From Gammaproteobacteria bacterium (GTDB taxonomy: Bacteria; Pseudomonadota; Gammaproteobacteria; UBA6429; Thiohalophilaceae): a stretch of 43,473 nucleotides of DNA. Location: contig JAUWUS010000009.1 in NCBI GenBank assembly GCA_030617815.1, positions 1 to 43,473 of the forward strand. Direction: 5' to 3'. The translations under genes and the position numbers were made by a program. Below, piece after piece: positions 16,249 through 25,202 of this stretch (the first letter of the stretch is position 1; each line of letters begins with the position of its first letter). Below the pieces are notes generated by a model. That model worked only from the letters and a program-made list of their open reading frames with translations. It ran no database searches and was not told the origin of the DNA.

Positions 16249-18069
16249 GTGATTGAGAATTTGCGTAACGTCGCCATTATTGCCCATGTTGATCATGGTA
16301 AAACCACCCTAGTTGACCAACTCTTACTTCAATCAGGCACGATTGATACGCGTGGTGAAGCTGAAATACGCATGATGGATTCAAATGACCTGGAAAAAGA
16401 ACGTGGTATTACGATTTTATCGAAAAATACGGCGGTTAAATGGAAGGACTACCGTATTAATATTGTAGACACCCCGGGCCATGCCGATTTTGGTGGTGAA
16501 GTAGAGCGTGTTCTCTCAATGGTAGATTCAGTATTACTGCTGGTTGATGCCGTTGAAGGGCCAATGCCTCAAACACGCTTTGTAACCGAAAAAGCCCTTA
16601 AACGTGGATTACGTCCAATCGTTGTTGTAAACAAGATTGACCGTCCAGGCGCGCGTCCTGAATGGGCTTTAGACCAAACATTTGACCTCTTTGATCGCTT
16701 AGGTGCGACCGATGAGCAGCTCGATTTCCCGGTTATTTATGCCTCAGGCTTAAACGGCTTTGCCGGTCTAGAATCGGATGTGAGCGAAGGCAACATGGAT
16801 CCTTTATTCCAAACGATTATTGATCATGTGCCCGTTCCTCCAGTTGATCCAGAAGCGCCTTTACAGCTGCAAGTTTCTTCACTGGATTACAACAGTTTTG
16901 TCGGTGTTATCGGTATTGCGCGTATTAACCAAGGCAAGCTGAAAAAGAACCAGCAAATCACCTTGATTGATGTTGATGGCAATACCCGCAATGGCCGTGT
17001 ACAAATTATTTACGGTTTCCTTGGCTTAGAACGTGTTGAAACTGAAGAAGCAGAAGCGGGCGATATCATTGCCTTTACCGGTATCGATGGCCTGCATATT
17101 TCAGATACCCTTTGTGATCCTGCAAACGTTGAAGCATTGCCCCCATTATCGGTTGATGAACCCACGCTAAGCATGACCTTCCAGGTGAATAACTCACCGC
17201 TTGCAGGCCAGGACGGTAAATACGTCACCACTCGTAATATTCAAGAACGTCTGGATCGTGAACTTATCCATAACGTTGCATTACGTGTTGAGCAAGGTGA
17301 GACACCGGATAAATTCCGTGTTTCTGGTCGTGGTGAATTGCATCTTTCTATTCTCATCGAAACCATGCGCCGAGAAGGTTTTGAAATGGGCGTGTCGCGT
17401 CCAGAAGTTATTATTCGTGAAGTGGATGGCGTTAAAGAAGAGCCATATGAAATGATCACTGCCGATGTTGAAGAACAGCATCAAGGTAGCATCATGGAAA
17501 AATTGGGTGAGCGTGGTGCTGATTTAAAAGACATGGTGCCAGACGGTCAAGGTCGTGTTCGTTTGGATTTCATTATTCCTGCGCGTGGTTTGATTGGTTT
17601 TAGAACTGAATTCATGACCGCAACTCAAGGTACAGGTTTAATTTATAGCGTATTTGATCATTATGGCCCGGTAAAAGCAGGTGAATATGGTCAGCGCATG
17701 AATGGTGTATTGATTTCAAATGGTAAAGGTAAAGCCGTTGCCTTCTCACTATTTAATTTGCAGGAACGTGGCCGTATGTTCTTAGAACATAATGACGAAG
17801 TTTATGAAGGCATGATCATCGGAATTCACACACGTTCAAATGATTTAGTGGTTAACGTATTAAAAGGTAAGCAATTAACCAACGTACGTGCATCAGGCAC
17901 CGATGAAGCGATTTCATTAACACCACCAATTAAACAATCATTAGAGCAGGCGCTGGAATTCATTGATGATGATGAATTAGTCGAAGTCACGCCGCATTTC
18001 ATTCGTTTACGTAAGAAGTTGTTAACAGATAACGAACGTAAAAGAGCGAGTCGCGAAGAGAAAACATAA
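16249..18069 (+). CDS. typA: Translational GTPase TypA/BipA
   Basis: A 606-residue ribosome-associated GTPase. I choose the GTG at 16249, with GGAG about 12 bases upstream, because it gives the expected N-terminus [12 protein letters not shown] and almost exactly the E. coli length (607). The GTPase motifs are complete: G1 A-H-V-D-H-G-K-T-T at 12-20, G3 D-T-P-G-H near 73, and G4 N-K-I-D near 128. EF-G-like domains and the TypA C-terminal domain follow ([10 protein letters not shown] near 480). It acts in 50S subunit assembly and stress adaptation. It is a single-gene unit with a strong terminator. Confidence 0.97.
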   Translation: MIENLRNVAIIAHVDHGKTTLVDQLLLQSGTIDTRGEAEIRMMDSNDLEKERGITILSKNTAVKWKDYRINIVDTPGHADFGGEVERVLSMVDSVLLLVDAVEGPMPQTRFVTEKALKRGLRPIVVVNKIDRPGARPEWALDQTFDLFDRLGATDEQLDFPVIYASGLNGFAGLESDVSEGNMDPLFQTIIDHVPVPPVDPEAPLQLQVSSLDYNSFVGVIGIARINQGKLKKNQQITLIDVDGNTRNGRVQIIYGFLGLERVETEEAEAGDIIAFTGIDGLHISDTLCDPANVEALPPLSVDEPTLSMTFQVNNSPLAGQDGKYVTTRNIQERLDRELIHNVALRVEQGETPDKFRVSGRGELHLSILIETMRREGFEMGVSRPEVIIREVDGVKEEPYEMITADVEEQHQGSIMEKLGERGADLKDMVPDGQGRVRLDFIIPARGLIGFRTEFMTATQGTGLIYSVFDHYGPVKAGEYGQRMNGVLISNGKGKAVAFSLFNLQERGRMFLEHNDEVYEGMIIGIHTRSNDLVVNVLKGKQLTNVRASGTDEAISLTPPIKQSLEQALEFIDDDELVEVTPHFIRLRKKLLTDNERKRASREEKT

Positions 18070-18088
18070 TTTGTTTTTACGCCTGTTG

Positions 18089-18128
18089 AAAAGCCCCGTT
18101 AAGATTAATCTTAACGGGGCTTTTTTTA
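18089..18128 (+). terminator. Strong rho-independent terminator of typA
   Basis: A perfect palindrome, AAGCCCCGTTAAGATT followed directly by AATCTTAACGGGGCTT, then a run of T. The GC-rich base of the stem makes it convincing, and it lies 20 bases after the typA stop. Confidence 0.92.
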
Positions 18129-18222
18129 TTCCTCATATTTAGATAAATGCATAGATAACATGCTGAGTTCCAACTAAGATACAAATTCAGAGGTGTTTTA
18201 ATAAAATATGAAGGAGCACGTT

Positions 18223-18777
18223 ATGATAGGGAAAAAGAACATTGTATTTGGTTTTATATTTTTTGCCTTTACCGCATCACTAGGCGCGATGATGGTGGAC
18301 ATGTATGAAGAATATGGAACGACTGCAGGTGAAAAACAGGCAAGTGTAGGACGTTTAGCGCAGTTAAAAACAGATGGTTTTGAAGAAGAGTTAGAACCTT
18401 TAAATGCCAAACAAATTGCTATGGCGAATACTGATGGCATCTTAAGTATGAGCAAACTGAGTAATGTTGAGTTTGGGATTGATTATATAAAAGGTGGACC
18501 ACATGCACATGGTAACCTTGAATCATTATTAAATATCGTTGCTGGTTTTATTCTTTGTTTTATTTCTATCGCAGTATGGCAAAAACAATTATTAAGCTGG
18601 GGTTTTATTATTGGAACAGTTTTGCATTCCGGCATGATGGTTTTAGGTCGGGTTTTTGATATGGCATGGGCGGAACAAGTTTTAGCAACCGGTATTGGTC
18701 CTATTATAATTTTAGCTTCATTATTTTTTATGGGGCTTGCTGTGGCCGTAGGTTTTAAAATAGAAAATCAGTCATAA
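18223..18777 (+). CDS. Uncharacterised membrane protein with H-A-H-G-N motif (184 aa)
   Basis: I choose the ATG at 18223, since AAGGAG lies six bases upstream; an ATG at 18208 would swallow that site. One N-terminal membrane segment (residues 5-25) is followed by a soluble stretch of about 65 residues (18-18470 in DNA terms, acidic, with E-E-E-L-E-P-L). Three further membrane segments lie from about residue 100 on, introduced by G-G-P-H-A-H-G-N-L-E-S-L-L-N-I-V-A-G. The paired histidines at a membrane boundary resemble patterns in small haem-copper-like membrane proteins, but no full set of ligands is seen. No assigned function. Confidence 0.7.
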   Translation: MIGKKNIVFGFIFFAFTASLGAMMVDMYEEYGTTAGEKQASVGRLAQLKTDGFEEELEPLNAKQIAMANTDGILSMSKLSNVEFGIDYIKGGPHAHGNLESLLNIVAGFILCFISIAVWQKQLLSWGFIIGTVLHSGMMVLGRVFDMAWAEQVLATGIGPIIILASLFFMGLAVAVGFKIENQS

Positions 18778-18796
18778 GTCTGTTATCTATGCACCT

Positions 18797-18930
18797 CCGT
18801 TCGTCCTGAGCTTGTCGAAGGATTAACAAACTAGGTATTTCATGGTTCGACAAGCTCACCACGAATGCTGTGTTTAATAGCTAGTCAGAAGTCTTTTGAT
18901 CTTTGACTTATGACTTATGACTTATTTTAA
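18797..18930. repeat. CCGTTCGT-family dispersed repeat, copy 2, with GACTTATGACTTATGACTTA tail
   Basis: The core pair CCGTTCGTCCTGAGCTTGTC (18797-) and GGTTCGACAAGCTCACCACG (18844-) is followed by a tail of three tandem TGACTTA heptamers up to 18926. The tail ends 14-18 bases before the pip start codon, so the pip leader is partly made of repeat DNA. Confidence 0.85.
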
Positions 18931-18943
18931 AGACTAATGATTA

Positions 18944-19894
18944 ATGAAAACACTTTATCCGGATATCAAACCTTACAAAACACATCAACTAAAAGTTGAT
19001 GAACCGCATGTTTTATATGTAGAAGAAAGCGGTAACCCTGATGGCCTTCCTGTATTGTTTGTGCATGGCGGCCCTGGTGCCGGTTGCGAGGTTTATCATC
19101 GTTGTTTTTTTGATCCTGATTTATATCGTATTATTTTATTTGATCAACGGGGTTCAGGTCGTTCAACCCCACATGCAGAACTTGAAGGTAATACAACACA
19201 AGCGCTTGTTGCGGATATGGAAACGATCAGAGAACAGCTGAATGTTAATCGTTGGGTTTTATTTGGTGGTTCCTGGGGCTCTACTTTATCTTTAGTTTAT
19301 GCAGAAACCCATGTCGATCGGGTAATGGGCTTAATTCTACGTGGCATCTTTTTATGCCGGGAAAAAGAAATAAACTGGTTTTATCAAGAAGGCGCTGATC
19401 GTATTTTTCCGGATTACTGGCAGGATTATCTTGCGCCGATCCCTGAGAATGAACGAGAAAATTTGTTGCAGGCTTATTATAAAAAACTCACAGGTAAAAA
19501 TGAAATTGCACAAATGCAGGCAGCAAAAGCATGGTCAATTTGGGAAGGTCGTACCGCAACACTTAAACCGAATAAAAATGTCATCGATCATTTTGGCAAT
19601 GCACACACGGCATTAAGTCTGGCGCGTATTGAATGTCATTATTTTATGAATAATTCATTTCTTGAAGAAAATCAGATATTAAATAGCGCAGGCAAACTAC
19701 AAAATATTCCTGGTGTCATTGTGCAAGGCCGCTATGATTTAATCTGCCCAATGGAAAGTGCGTGGGAGTTGCACCAGGCATGGCCAAAGTCTGAATTAAA
19801 AATTATTGCGGATGCCGGACATTCTGCAACGGAAGCTGGAACGGTCGATGCGTTAGTGTATGCAACAGATGAAATGGCGAGAACATTAATATGA
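18944..19894 (+). CDS. pip: Proline iminopeptidase
   Basis: A 316-residue alpha/beta hydrolase that releases N-terminal proline from peptides in the cytoplasm. The oxyanion-hole motif H-G-G-P-G is at 41-45 and the nucleophile elbow G-G-S-W-G-S at 108-113 (Ser110). The acid Asp lies in G-R-Y-D-L-I-C-P near 266 and the His in D-A-G-H-S near 295. The segment D-Q-R-G-S-G-R-S-T-P is diagnostic for this family. Its stop overlaps the start of dtd by 4 bases, so translation is probably coupled. Confidence 0.94.
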   Translation: MKTLYPDIKPYKTHQLKVDEPHVLYVEESGNPDGLPVLFVHGGPGAGCEVYHRCFFDPDLYRIILFDQRGSGRSTPHAELEGNTTQALVADMETIREQLNVNRWVLFGGSWGSTLSLVYAETHVDRVMGLILRGIFLCREKEINWFYQEGADRIFPDYWQDYLAPIPENERENLLQAYYKKLTGKNEIAQMQAAKAWSIWEGRTATLKPNKNVIDHFGNAHTALSLARIECHYFMNNSFLEENQILNSAGKLQNIPGVIVQGRYDLICPMESAWELHQAWPKSELKIIADAGHSATEAGTVDALVYATDEMARTLI

Positions 19895-20334
19895 TTGCAT
19901 TGATTCAGCGTGTCAGTGAAGCAAAGGTTGTTGTTAACAATAAAAATATTGCTGAAATACAACAAGGTGTTTTAGCTTTTATTGGTATTGAAAAAGACGA
20001 TAGTACGATACAGGCTTCACGTTTAGTTGATAAAATATTGTCTTATCGTATTTTTTCAGATAAAGAAGGTAAAATGAATTTAAGTGTTCAGGATATAAAG
20101 GGTGGTTTGTTATTAGTTCCGCAATTTACTCTTGCTGCCGATACACAAAAAGGCTGTCGTCCAGGTTTCTCTTCAGCTGCAGCGCCTGAGTTAGGTGAAA
20201 AACTTTTTAATGAATTTATTAAGCAAGCAAAAAATAAATATCAATATATTGAAACCGGACAGTTTGGCGAAGATATGAAAGTATCTTTATTAAATGATGG
20301 TCCGGTTACTTTCTGGTTACAGGCAAATAAATGA
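19891..20334 (+). CDS. dtd: D-aminoacyl-tRNA deacylase
   Basis: A 147-residue enzyme that hydrolyses D-aminoacyl-tRNA, protecting translation. The N-terminus I-A-L-I-Q-R-V-S-E-A-K-V is typical, and the two active-site motifs are present: Q-F-T-L-A-A-D-T near residue 77 (with Pro where many relatives have Ser just before Q) and N-D-G-P-V-T-F near 135, containing the cross-subunit Gly-cisPro. Full length. It overlaps pip and the next gene by 4 bases each. Confidence 0.95.
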   Translation: MIALIQRVSEAKVVVNNKNIAEIQQGVLAFIGIEKDDSTIQASRLVDKILSYRIFSDKEGKMNLSVQDIKGGLLLVPQFTLAADTQKGCRPGFSSAAAPELGEKLFNEFIKQAKNKYQYIETGQFGEDMKVSLLNDGPVTFWLQANK

Positions 20335-20987
20335 AAAAAATTATTATTCTTAGTGTTTTAGTAATATTAGTACTTTTTTTTACGTTTAATGAAAAGACAG
20401 GAAATGGCAAGCTCATTGTTCAAACTTATCCCTGGCAAGTAAATATTTTACCGGATGGGCGATCTCGTGTGTTTGGAGTTGTATTGGGAGAGACATTGTT
20501 AAAAGAGGTTGATGTTATTTTAAATAATACGCCAAAAATGGCGCTGTTTGAATTAGATAAGAAGTTGGCATTAGAAGCGTATTATAAAAATATATCGTTA
20601 GGCGGGTTGATAGGAAGTTTTATTTTTACGCTTGATGTGTCTGACAAACAGCTGATTAAAATAAAGAACGAAGGTCATAAACAAAAACGAGCTGAAAATA
20701 ATGGTGTACGTTATGAACTTGATAAACCAGCATCCGATAAAGCAAAAACATTAATTGTGAAAAACTTAATTTATATCCCAACGGTGCAGTTAGATGAAGA
20801 GACCATCATTCAACGTTTTGGTCAGCCAACTTTTAAAATAAAATTAAAAACAAAAGAAATTGGTTGGCATTATCTTTATCCGGAAAAAGGTCTTGATCTT
20901 ATTTATAAGGAAGAAGGTAAAGAAGTGTTGCAGTATGTGTCACCTGCTAAATTTAATTTGTTGCTTGAGCCGTTACAATCTCATTAA
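20331..20987 (+). CDS. Membrane-anchored hypothetical protein (218 aa)
   Basis: The start ATG overlaps the dtd stop (ATGA), so it is the third gene of pip-dtd. An N-terminal hydrophobic segment (residues 3-18) looks like an uncleaved anchor or signal, followed by a basic, beta-rich soluble part with repeated K-I-K patterns. Segments P-W-Q-V-N-I-L-P-D-G-R-S-R-V-F-G and I-I-Q-R-F-G-Q-P-T are distinctive. I know similar proteins only as uncharacterised gammaproteobacterial ones. It probably faces the periplasm. Its last 35 bases overlap the 3' end of the convergent cyclase gene. Confidence 0.7.
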   Translation: MKKIIILSVLVILVLFFTFNEKTGNGKLIVQTYPWQVNILPDGRSRVFGVVLGETLLKEVDVILNNTPKMALFELDKKLALEAYYKNISLGGLIGSFIFTLDVSDKQLIKIKNEGHKQKRAENNGVRYELDKPASDKAKTLIVKNLIYIPTVQLDEETIIQRFGQPTFKIKLKTKEIGWHYLYPEKGLDLIYKEEGKEVLQYVSPAKFNLLLEPLQSH

Positions 20988-22161
20988 ATTCTGTAACCTT
21001 TATACAGTTCCTGCCTGCATCTTTAGCCAGGTATAACGCCTGATCTGCTGAATTAAGCAAGCTTTCACCAAGCGGCTTAATGCCTTGTTTACCCATTTTT
21101 GTCATTGTAGTGGGATCTATTGTAGTGCAACCAATTGAAACGGTAACGTTTAACTCATCACTTAAACCCTCAATTTTTAAAATAGCGTTGGCAATAGACA
21201 GGCGGATACGATCAGCGACTTCCTGAGCGAGAATGGTACCTGTATCGGTTAGTAAAACGGCAAATTCTTCTCCGCCATAACGTGCTAAAACATCACTTAA
21301 GCGCATTTGTTTTTTAATTATACTGGCAACAAAACGTAAAACCTGATCACCAACAGAGTGACCATAGCGATCATTAAATAATTTGAAGTGATCAATATCA
21401 ATAAACAGACAGCTAACAGGACGTTGATCGCGTAAACTTCTCACAACCTCTTCTTCAAGTCTTTGCATAAAGTAACGGCGATTATGAATACCCGTTAACG
21501 CATCCGTTAAACCAAGAAGTTTAAGTTTTTCATTGTTAACCGCATTTTCAATACAAACGGCCAGAATAGACGATAAACGTTTTATTAATTCAGTGCTTGT
21601 TCCGGTTATAAAACGTGCAATATCAAGACTGGCAAGATTAAGTGAGCCGATGAGTTTGTTATTACGAATTAAAGGTAAAATGGCAATGCTGTGTGGTTCT
21701 TTAGGCATGTTCGGGAAAAGTGTTTCACGACAAGCGCCGGTACATTTTCCAAGGTAAGGCTCATCCCTGAAGTTTGGAAATAATGTTTTTTGGAAGTCTG
21801 CTGGTCTGCTTTTTTCCATGGCTGCAGTCTGGGCAATAACAACATTTTCGAGTTGGGTATGTGAATCTGAAAAAATGAGTGTAGGCAGCTTAAGTAATTC
21901 AGGATTCATAAACTCAATTACACGACGTATTTCATGAGTATGATCAATTAATAGTAATGATACATAATCCAGTTCGTAGGTATCCCGGTATTGTTGTAAA
22001 GTAATATTAATAAGTTCAGGTAGGCTGTTTGCGCTGATGAAACGTAATTCCTGTTGCTGCATTTTTTGCAGTTTTGATTCATTTTTTTGCGCATTGGACA
22101 TGAGTGCCTTGAGCTTTTTTCGCAGCTCCAAATTAGTATCTGTATTATTTGACTGGCTCAT
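20953..22161 (-). CDS. Diguanylate cyclase with N-terminal GAF-type sensor domain
   Basis: A 402-residue cytoplasmic protein. A coiled coil (residues 12-40) leads into a GAF/DUF484-like domain (about 45-205), then a GGDEF domain (about 218-395). The catalytic loop is G-G-E-E-F at 296-300, an active variant, and the product-inhibition site R-L-S-D (287-290) is intact, so the enzyme should make cyclic di-GMP under feedback control. The GAF domain has a C-x3-C pair (Cys140, Cys144) in K-C-T-G-A-C, flanked by two T-L-F-P-N segments, which could bind a metal or respond to redox. It is the second gene of an operon, 4 bases after the hybrid kinase. Confidence 0.92.
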   Translation of the reverse strand: MSQSNNTDTNLELRKKLKALMSNAQKNESKLQKMQQQELRFISANSLPELINITLQQYRDTYELDYVSLLLIDHTHEIRRVIEFMNPELLKLPTLIFSDSHTQLENVVIAQTAAMEKSRPADFQKTLFPNFRDEPYLGKCTGACRETLFPNMPKEPHSIAILPLIRNNKLIGSLNLASLDIARFITGTSTELIKRLSSILAVCIENAVNNEKLKLLGLTDALTGIHNRRYFMQRLEEEVVRSLRDQRPVSCLFIDIDHFKLFNDRYGHSVGDQVLRFVASIIKKQMRLSDVLARYGGEEFAVLLTDTGTILAQEVADRIRLSIANAILKIEGLSDELNVTVSIGCTTIDPTTMTKMGKQGIKPLGESLLNSADQALYLAKDAGRNCIKVTEFNEIVTAQATN

Positions 22162-22165
22162 GTTT

Positions 22166-23824
22166 TTAGTTGTGTTTTTGTATCACATCATTAAGTTGTT
22201 CGACACTGACAGGTTTTATTAAAAAATCATCCATGCCAGAATCAAGGCACAGTTGGCGATCTGCGGAAGATGCATTTGCTGTTAATGCAATAATTGGTAT
22301 ATGAGAATCTCCCTTTTCAATTTGACGCCACTTTTTTGCAGCTTCAGGACCATTGGTAACGGGCATCCTCATGTCCATGAATACCAGGTCATATTTAGCT
22401 GTGGTTAATTTATTAATCGCTTCTTCACCATTATTGACTAAAATAACAGTATGTCCCTCATCTTTAAGAAATGTTGTGATGACCTTTGCATTGATTAAAT
22501 CGTCTTCCGCGACCAGGATATTGAGAGGTTTTGATATTTGAGCGGTTGTTGCTGATGGCAGGTCAATGGTTTGTGAGTTGCTTGTTATTTCCTGTAATGG
22601 TAACTGAAACCAGAAAGTTGAACCGGTTCCACTGTTGCTGGATAAACCTATTTCACCGCCCATTAGTCCAACCAGTTCTTTAGAAATGGTTGTTCCCAGC
22701 CCTGTCCCTTGATGCGGTAAATTTGAAGTTTTATTGCATTGGTAAAAGGCTTCAAAAACACGTGGTATATCTTTTTGTTCAATACCTGAACCAGTATCAA
22801 TTATTTCAAATTTAATATTCCATAAGTCATTATATTTTTTATTGCCAGTAATTTTGACCAGTACAGATCCTGACTGAGTGAATTTAATCGCGTTGCTGAT
22901 TAAATTTAAAAGAATTTGCCGTAATTTATTTTTATCTGTGCGAATAATTTCGGGTATATTCTTAATTTGACAATCCAGCTGAATATTTTTAGCTTTTGCT
23001 TGCGGTGTAAATATCTGAATTACGCTATTAATAACTTTTCTAAGATTAACAGTGTGTAAATCGAGTTGTATTTTTTGAGCTTCGAGTTTGGAGAGATCGA
23101 GTATGTCGTTAATAAGAGAATGAAGAATTGAAGAAGTGTTGTGCAAAGATGAAATATATTCTCGTTGCTGCTCATTAAGTTCAGTTCGTTCCAGTAATTT
23201 TGTCATGCCAATAATGCCACTCATGGGTGTTCTGATCTCATGACTAATGGTGGCCAAAAATTCATTTCGTGTATTCAACGCACGTTCTTTTTCAGCACGT
23301 TCCTCCATTTCACGTTTTAGCATGATGTTGATATAAAAAGGTAAGATTAATAAAAAAAGAAAATAAGCTGATGCTTCAATATAATGTGAATAGCCTGAGC
23401 CAGTCGTTAAAACAACCGTTGAGAATGAAATAGTACTAATGACAGTGGTGTAAGTGAGTGATGTTTTACCATAGCGTACCCCGTTGCTGATAAAAATCCA
23501 GGGGAAAATAAGAAAGTAAGCACTAAACGGGCCGGCACCCGTTAGTAACATGGCGTAACAAAGGCAGAAAATATCAATTGCTGTAGTGAGGTAGCGACGA
23601 TACCAGACATTGGGAAAAATAATGACGGAAGTAATTGTAAGTGTGGAATAAAGAAAAAAACTTGTTGCAAATATTTTATAGTCGAGAAAATGAGCAGGGT
23701 AATAATGGGTGCTCATACCGATACCAATATACGCAGTTAAACTTATGCCGAAAAGAATCCGGATAATGGCTTGTTGAAATTCACTGTCTTTCAGGTAGGG
23801 ACTATTTTTTATTTTATCGAACAT
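22166..23824 (-). CDS. RpfC-like hybrid sensor histidine kinase / response regulator
   Basis: A 552-residue inner-membrane protein. The first ~170 residues hold about five membrane segments with A-I-D-I-F, F-P-W-I-F-I-S-N-G-V-R-Y-G (107-119), resembling the input domain of RpfC, the sensor of diffusible fatty-acid signals. The kinase core follows, with phospho-accepting His195 in I-S-H-E-I-R-T-P, N box around Asn311, D-T-G-S-G at 343-347 and G-T-G-L-G at 373-377. A receiver domain lies at about 434-550, with Asp484 in F-M-D-M-R-M-P. The HPt domain of RpfC is absent. It precedes the diguanylate cyclase in one operon, so its output may be c-di-GMP. Confidence 0.88.
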   Translation of the reverse strand: MFDKIKNSPYLKDSEFQQAIIRILFGISLTAYIGIGMSTHYYPAHFLDYKIFATSFFLYSTLTITSVIIFPNVWYRRYLTTAIDIFCLCYAMLLTGAGPFSAYFLIFPWIFISNGVRYGKTSLTYTTVISTISFSTVVLTTGSGYSHYIEASAYFLFLLILPFYINIMLKREMEERAEKERALNTRNEFLATISHEIRTPMSGIIGMTKLLERTELNEQQREYISSLHNTSSILHSLINDILDLSKLEAQKIQLDLHTVNLRKVINSVIQIFTPQAKAKNIQLDCQIKNIPEIIRTDKNKLRQILLNLISNAIKFTQSGSVLVKITGNKKYNDLWNIKFEIIDTGSGIEQKDIPRVFEAFYQCNKTSNLPHQGTGLGTTISKELVGLMGGEIGLSSNSGTGSTFWFQLPLQEITSNSQTIDLPSATTAQISKPLNILVAEDDLINAKVITTFLKDEGHTVILVNNGEEAINKLTTAKYDLVFMDMRMPVTNGPEAAKKWRQIEKGDSHIPIIALTANASSADRQLCLDSGMDDFLIKPVSVEQLNDVIQKHN

Positions 23825-23891
23825 ATTTTTTTACTGATTAATGAGCTGTTATAATTCTTATTTGAATTTAATAATACTATGGTGTGGTTGA

Positions 23892-24305
23892 ATGTCTACC
23901 AACAAAAATATACTAAAAATTGAAATAACTCCAGAAAATAAGTGCTCTTTTTGTACGGGTACAAAGTGCTGTATCTATGTAACCCAGGAAATGGAAACGC
24001 CGCGTTCGATGTCAGACTTTGATCATATGCTTTGGCAGCTGGCGCATCAGGATATGCAGGTTTATAAAGACGAAGATGGCTGGTTTTTAATTGCTATGAA
24101 CAAGTGCCAGTTTTTGCAGGCTGACGGTGGTTGTGGAATATACGAAACTCGCCCACAAATTTGCCGTGATTATTCAAATGACTTTTGTGAGTATGACGAA
24201 CCCGCCGATATACACTTTGAGTTTTATTTTAAAACGTATCAGGAGCTTGACGAGTATTGTCGTAAAAGATTTAAAAAATGGGATCAGCGTTTCGAAGAAG
24301 AATAA
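23892..24305 (+). CDS. YkgJ family cysteine-cluster protein
   Basis: A 137-residue soluble protein with the metal-binding cysteine pattern of the YkgJ/UPF0153 family: C-S-F-C and K-C-C near residues 16-24, K-C-Q-F-L near 74, G-G-C-G-I-Y-E-T-R-P-Q-I-C-R-D-Y near 84-99, and a further F-C-E-Y. The cysteines probably bind zinc or an iron-sulfur cluster. The cellular role is not known. It diverges from the kinase gene across 67 bases, and a dispersed inverted repeat follows. Confidence 0.88.
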   Translation: MSTNKNILKIEITPENKCSFCTGTKCCIYVTQEMETPRSMSDFDHMLWQLAHQDMQVYKDEDGWFLIAMNKCQFLQADGGCGIYETRPQICRDYSNDFCEYDEPADIHFEFYFKTYQELDEYCRKRFKKWDQRFEEE

Positions 24306-24326
24306 AATATTTAAAATCAAAAGAAT

Positions 24327-24403
24327 TAAACCACGGAGGACACAGAGGTACACAGAGAAAATTAATATAAAAACTCTGTGAACCTCTGAGACCTCTGTGG
24401 TAA
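24327..24403. repeat. ACCACAGAGG inverted-repeat element, second copy
   Basis: The left arm is AAACCACGGAGGACACAGAG (24328-) and the right arm ends CCTCTGAGACCTCTGTGGT (to about 24402). The same family as at 952-1132, but shorter and without the nested repeat. It lies between the convergent ykgJ-type gene and yrfG, whose stop begins 8 bases further, and can form a long hairpin. Confidence 0.75.
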
Positions 24404-24410
24404 AAGGTTT

Positions 24411-25061
24411 TTAAGGCGTTATATCCCGGAAATCTTTAATAGCCCGAAATTCTTCCGTATTCCTTTGTGGTGCCTGGCTATCAGGGTTGAGTACGGCAAG
24501 TAAATTTTTAATGCCGTATTGTTGTGCAGAGCGCAGTACAGACAAAGTATCGTCAATCAGTAATGTTTGGTTTTTATCAAAGCTTAATTTTTCATTTAAC
24601 TTAGACCAAAACTCGGGCTCTTCTTTTGGTAAGCCAAAATCATGGGCGCAAATAATGTCATCAAAATGGTGATGCAAAGCGGTACGATCCATTTTTAGCA
24701 TTAAACTTTTTTGGTGTGCATTAGTGACCAGTGCGATATGTTTGCCTTGTGCTTTGATAGCATCTAAAAATTCAACTACATGTGGATGTACCGCAATGAG
24801 ATGATCAATCTCTGCTTTAAGCTGAGCAATGTCAAGATTCAGCTGCTCTGACCAGTAATCAACACAATACCAGTTCATGGTGCCTTCAGCGGATTTAAAT
24901 TTTGGCACCAGAATATCGTGCGCATCATCAATGTGTAATTGATTTTTTTCGGCATACCGCAGTGGTACATGATGTTGCCAAAAATAATTATCAAAATGTA
25001 AGTCGAGTAAAGTGCCGTCCATATCGAGCAGTACGGTAGTGATGTTATTCCAGTCAAGCAT
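24411..25061 (-). CDS. yrfG: HAD-family nucleotidase YrfG (GMP/IMP 5'-nucleotidase)
   Basis: A 216-residue HAD hydrolase. Motif I is D-M-D-G-T-L-L-D at 13-20, with the nucleophile and acid-base Asp. Motif II is the Thr in L-V-T-N-A-H near 114, and the Lys in G-L-P-K-E-E-P and Asp pair L-I-D-D-T near 170 are motifs III-IV. The N-terminus D-W-N-N-I-T-T-V-L-L-D-M-D-G-T-L-L-D-L and H-V-P-L-R-Y-A-E-K are typical of YrfG rather than other HAD phosphatases. It diverges from cysQ. The nudE gene often found between them is absent. Confidence 0.9.
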   Translation of the reverse strand: MLDWNNITTVLLDMDGTLLDLHFDNYFWQHHVPLRYAEKNQLHIDDAHDILVPKFKSAEGTMNWYCVDYWSEQLNLDIAQLKAEIDHLIAVHPHVVEFLDAIKAQGKHIALVTNAHQKSLMLKMDRTALHHHFDDIICAHDFGLPKEEPEFWSKLNEKLSFDKNQTLLIDDTLSVLRSAQQYGIKNLLAVLNPDSQAPQRNTEEFRAIKDFRDITP

Positions 25062-25139
25062 TGAGATAGCGGCTACATAATAAAAAAGAAGGCGGCTATC
25101 GTAACAGTTTTTTATGCCAGTTTTTAGTTAGGATAATGA

Positions 25140-25145
25140 TATAAT
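25140..25145 (+). promoter_or_regulatory. Probable -10 box of cysQ
   Basis: Perfect TATAAT, 57 bases before the ATG at 25203, in the short divergent gap to yrfG. No convincing -35 hexamer. Confidence 0.35.
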
Positions 25146-25202
25146 TAGCACCCTGTAAAAGTAGCAGTAGTTTATTTTCAGATTATTGAAATTGTGACAA
25201 TT

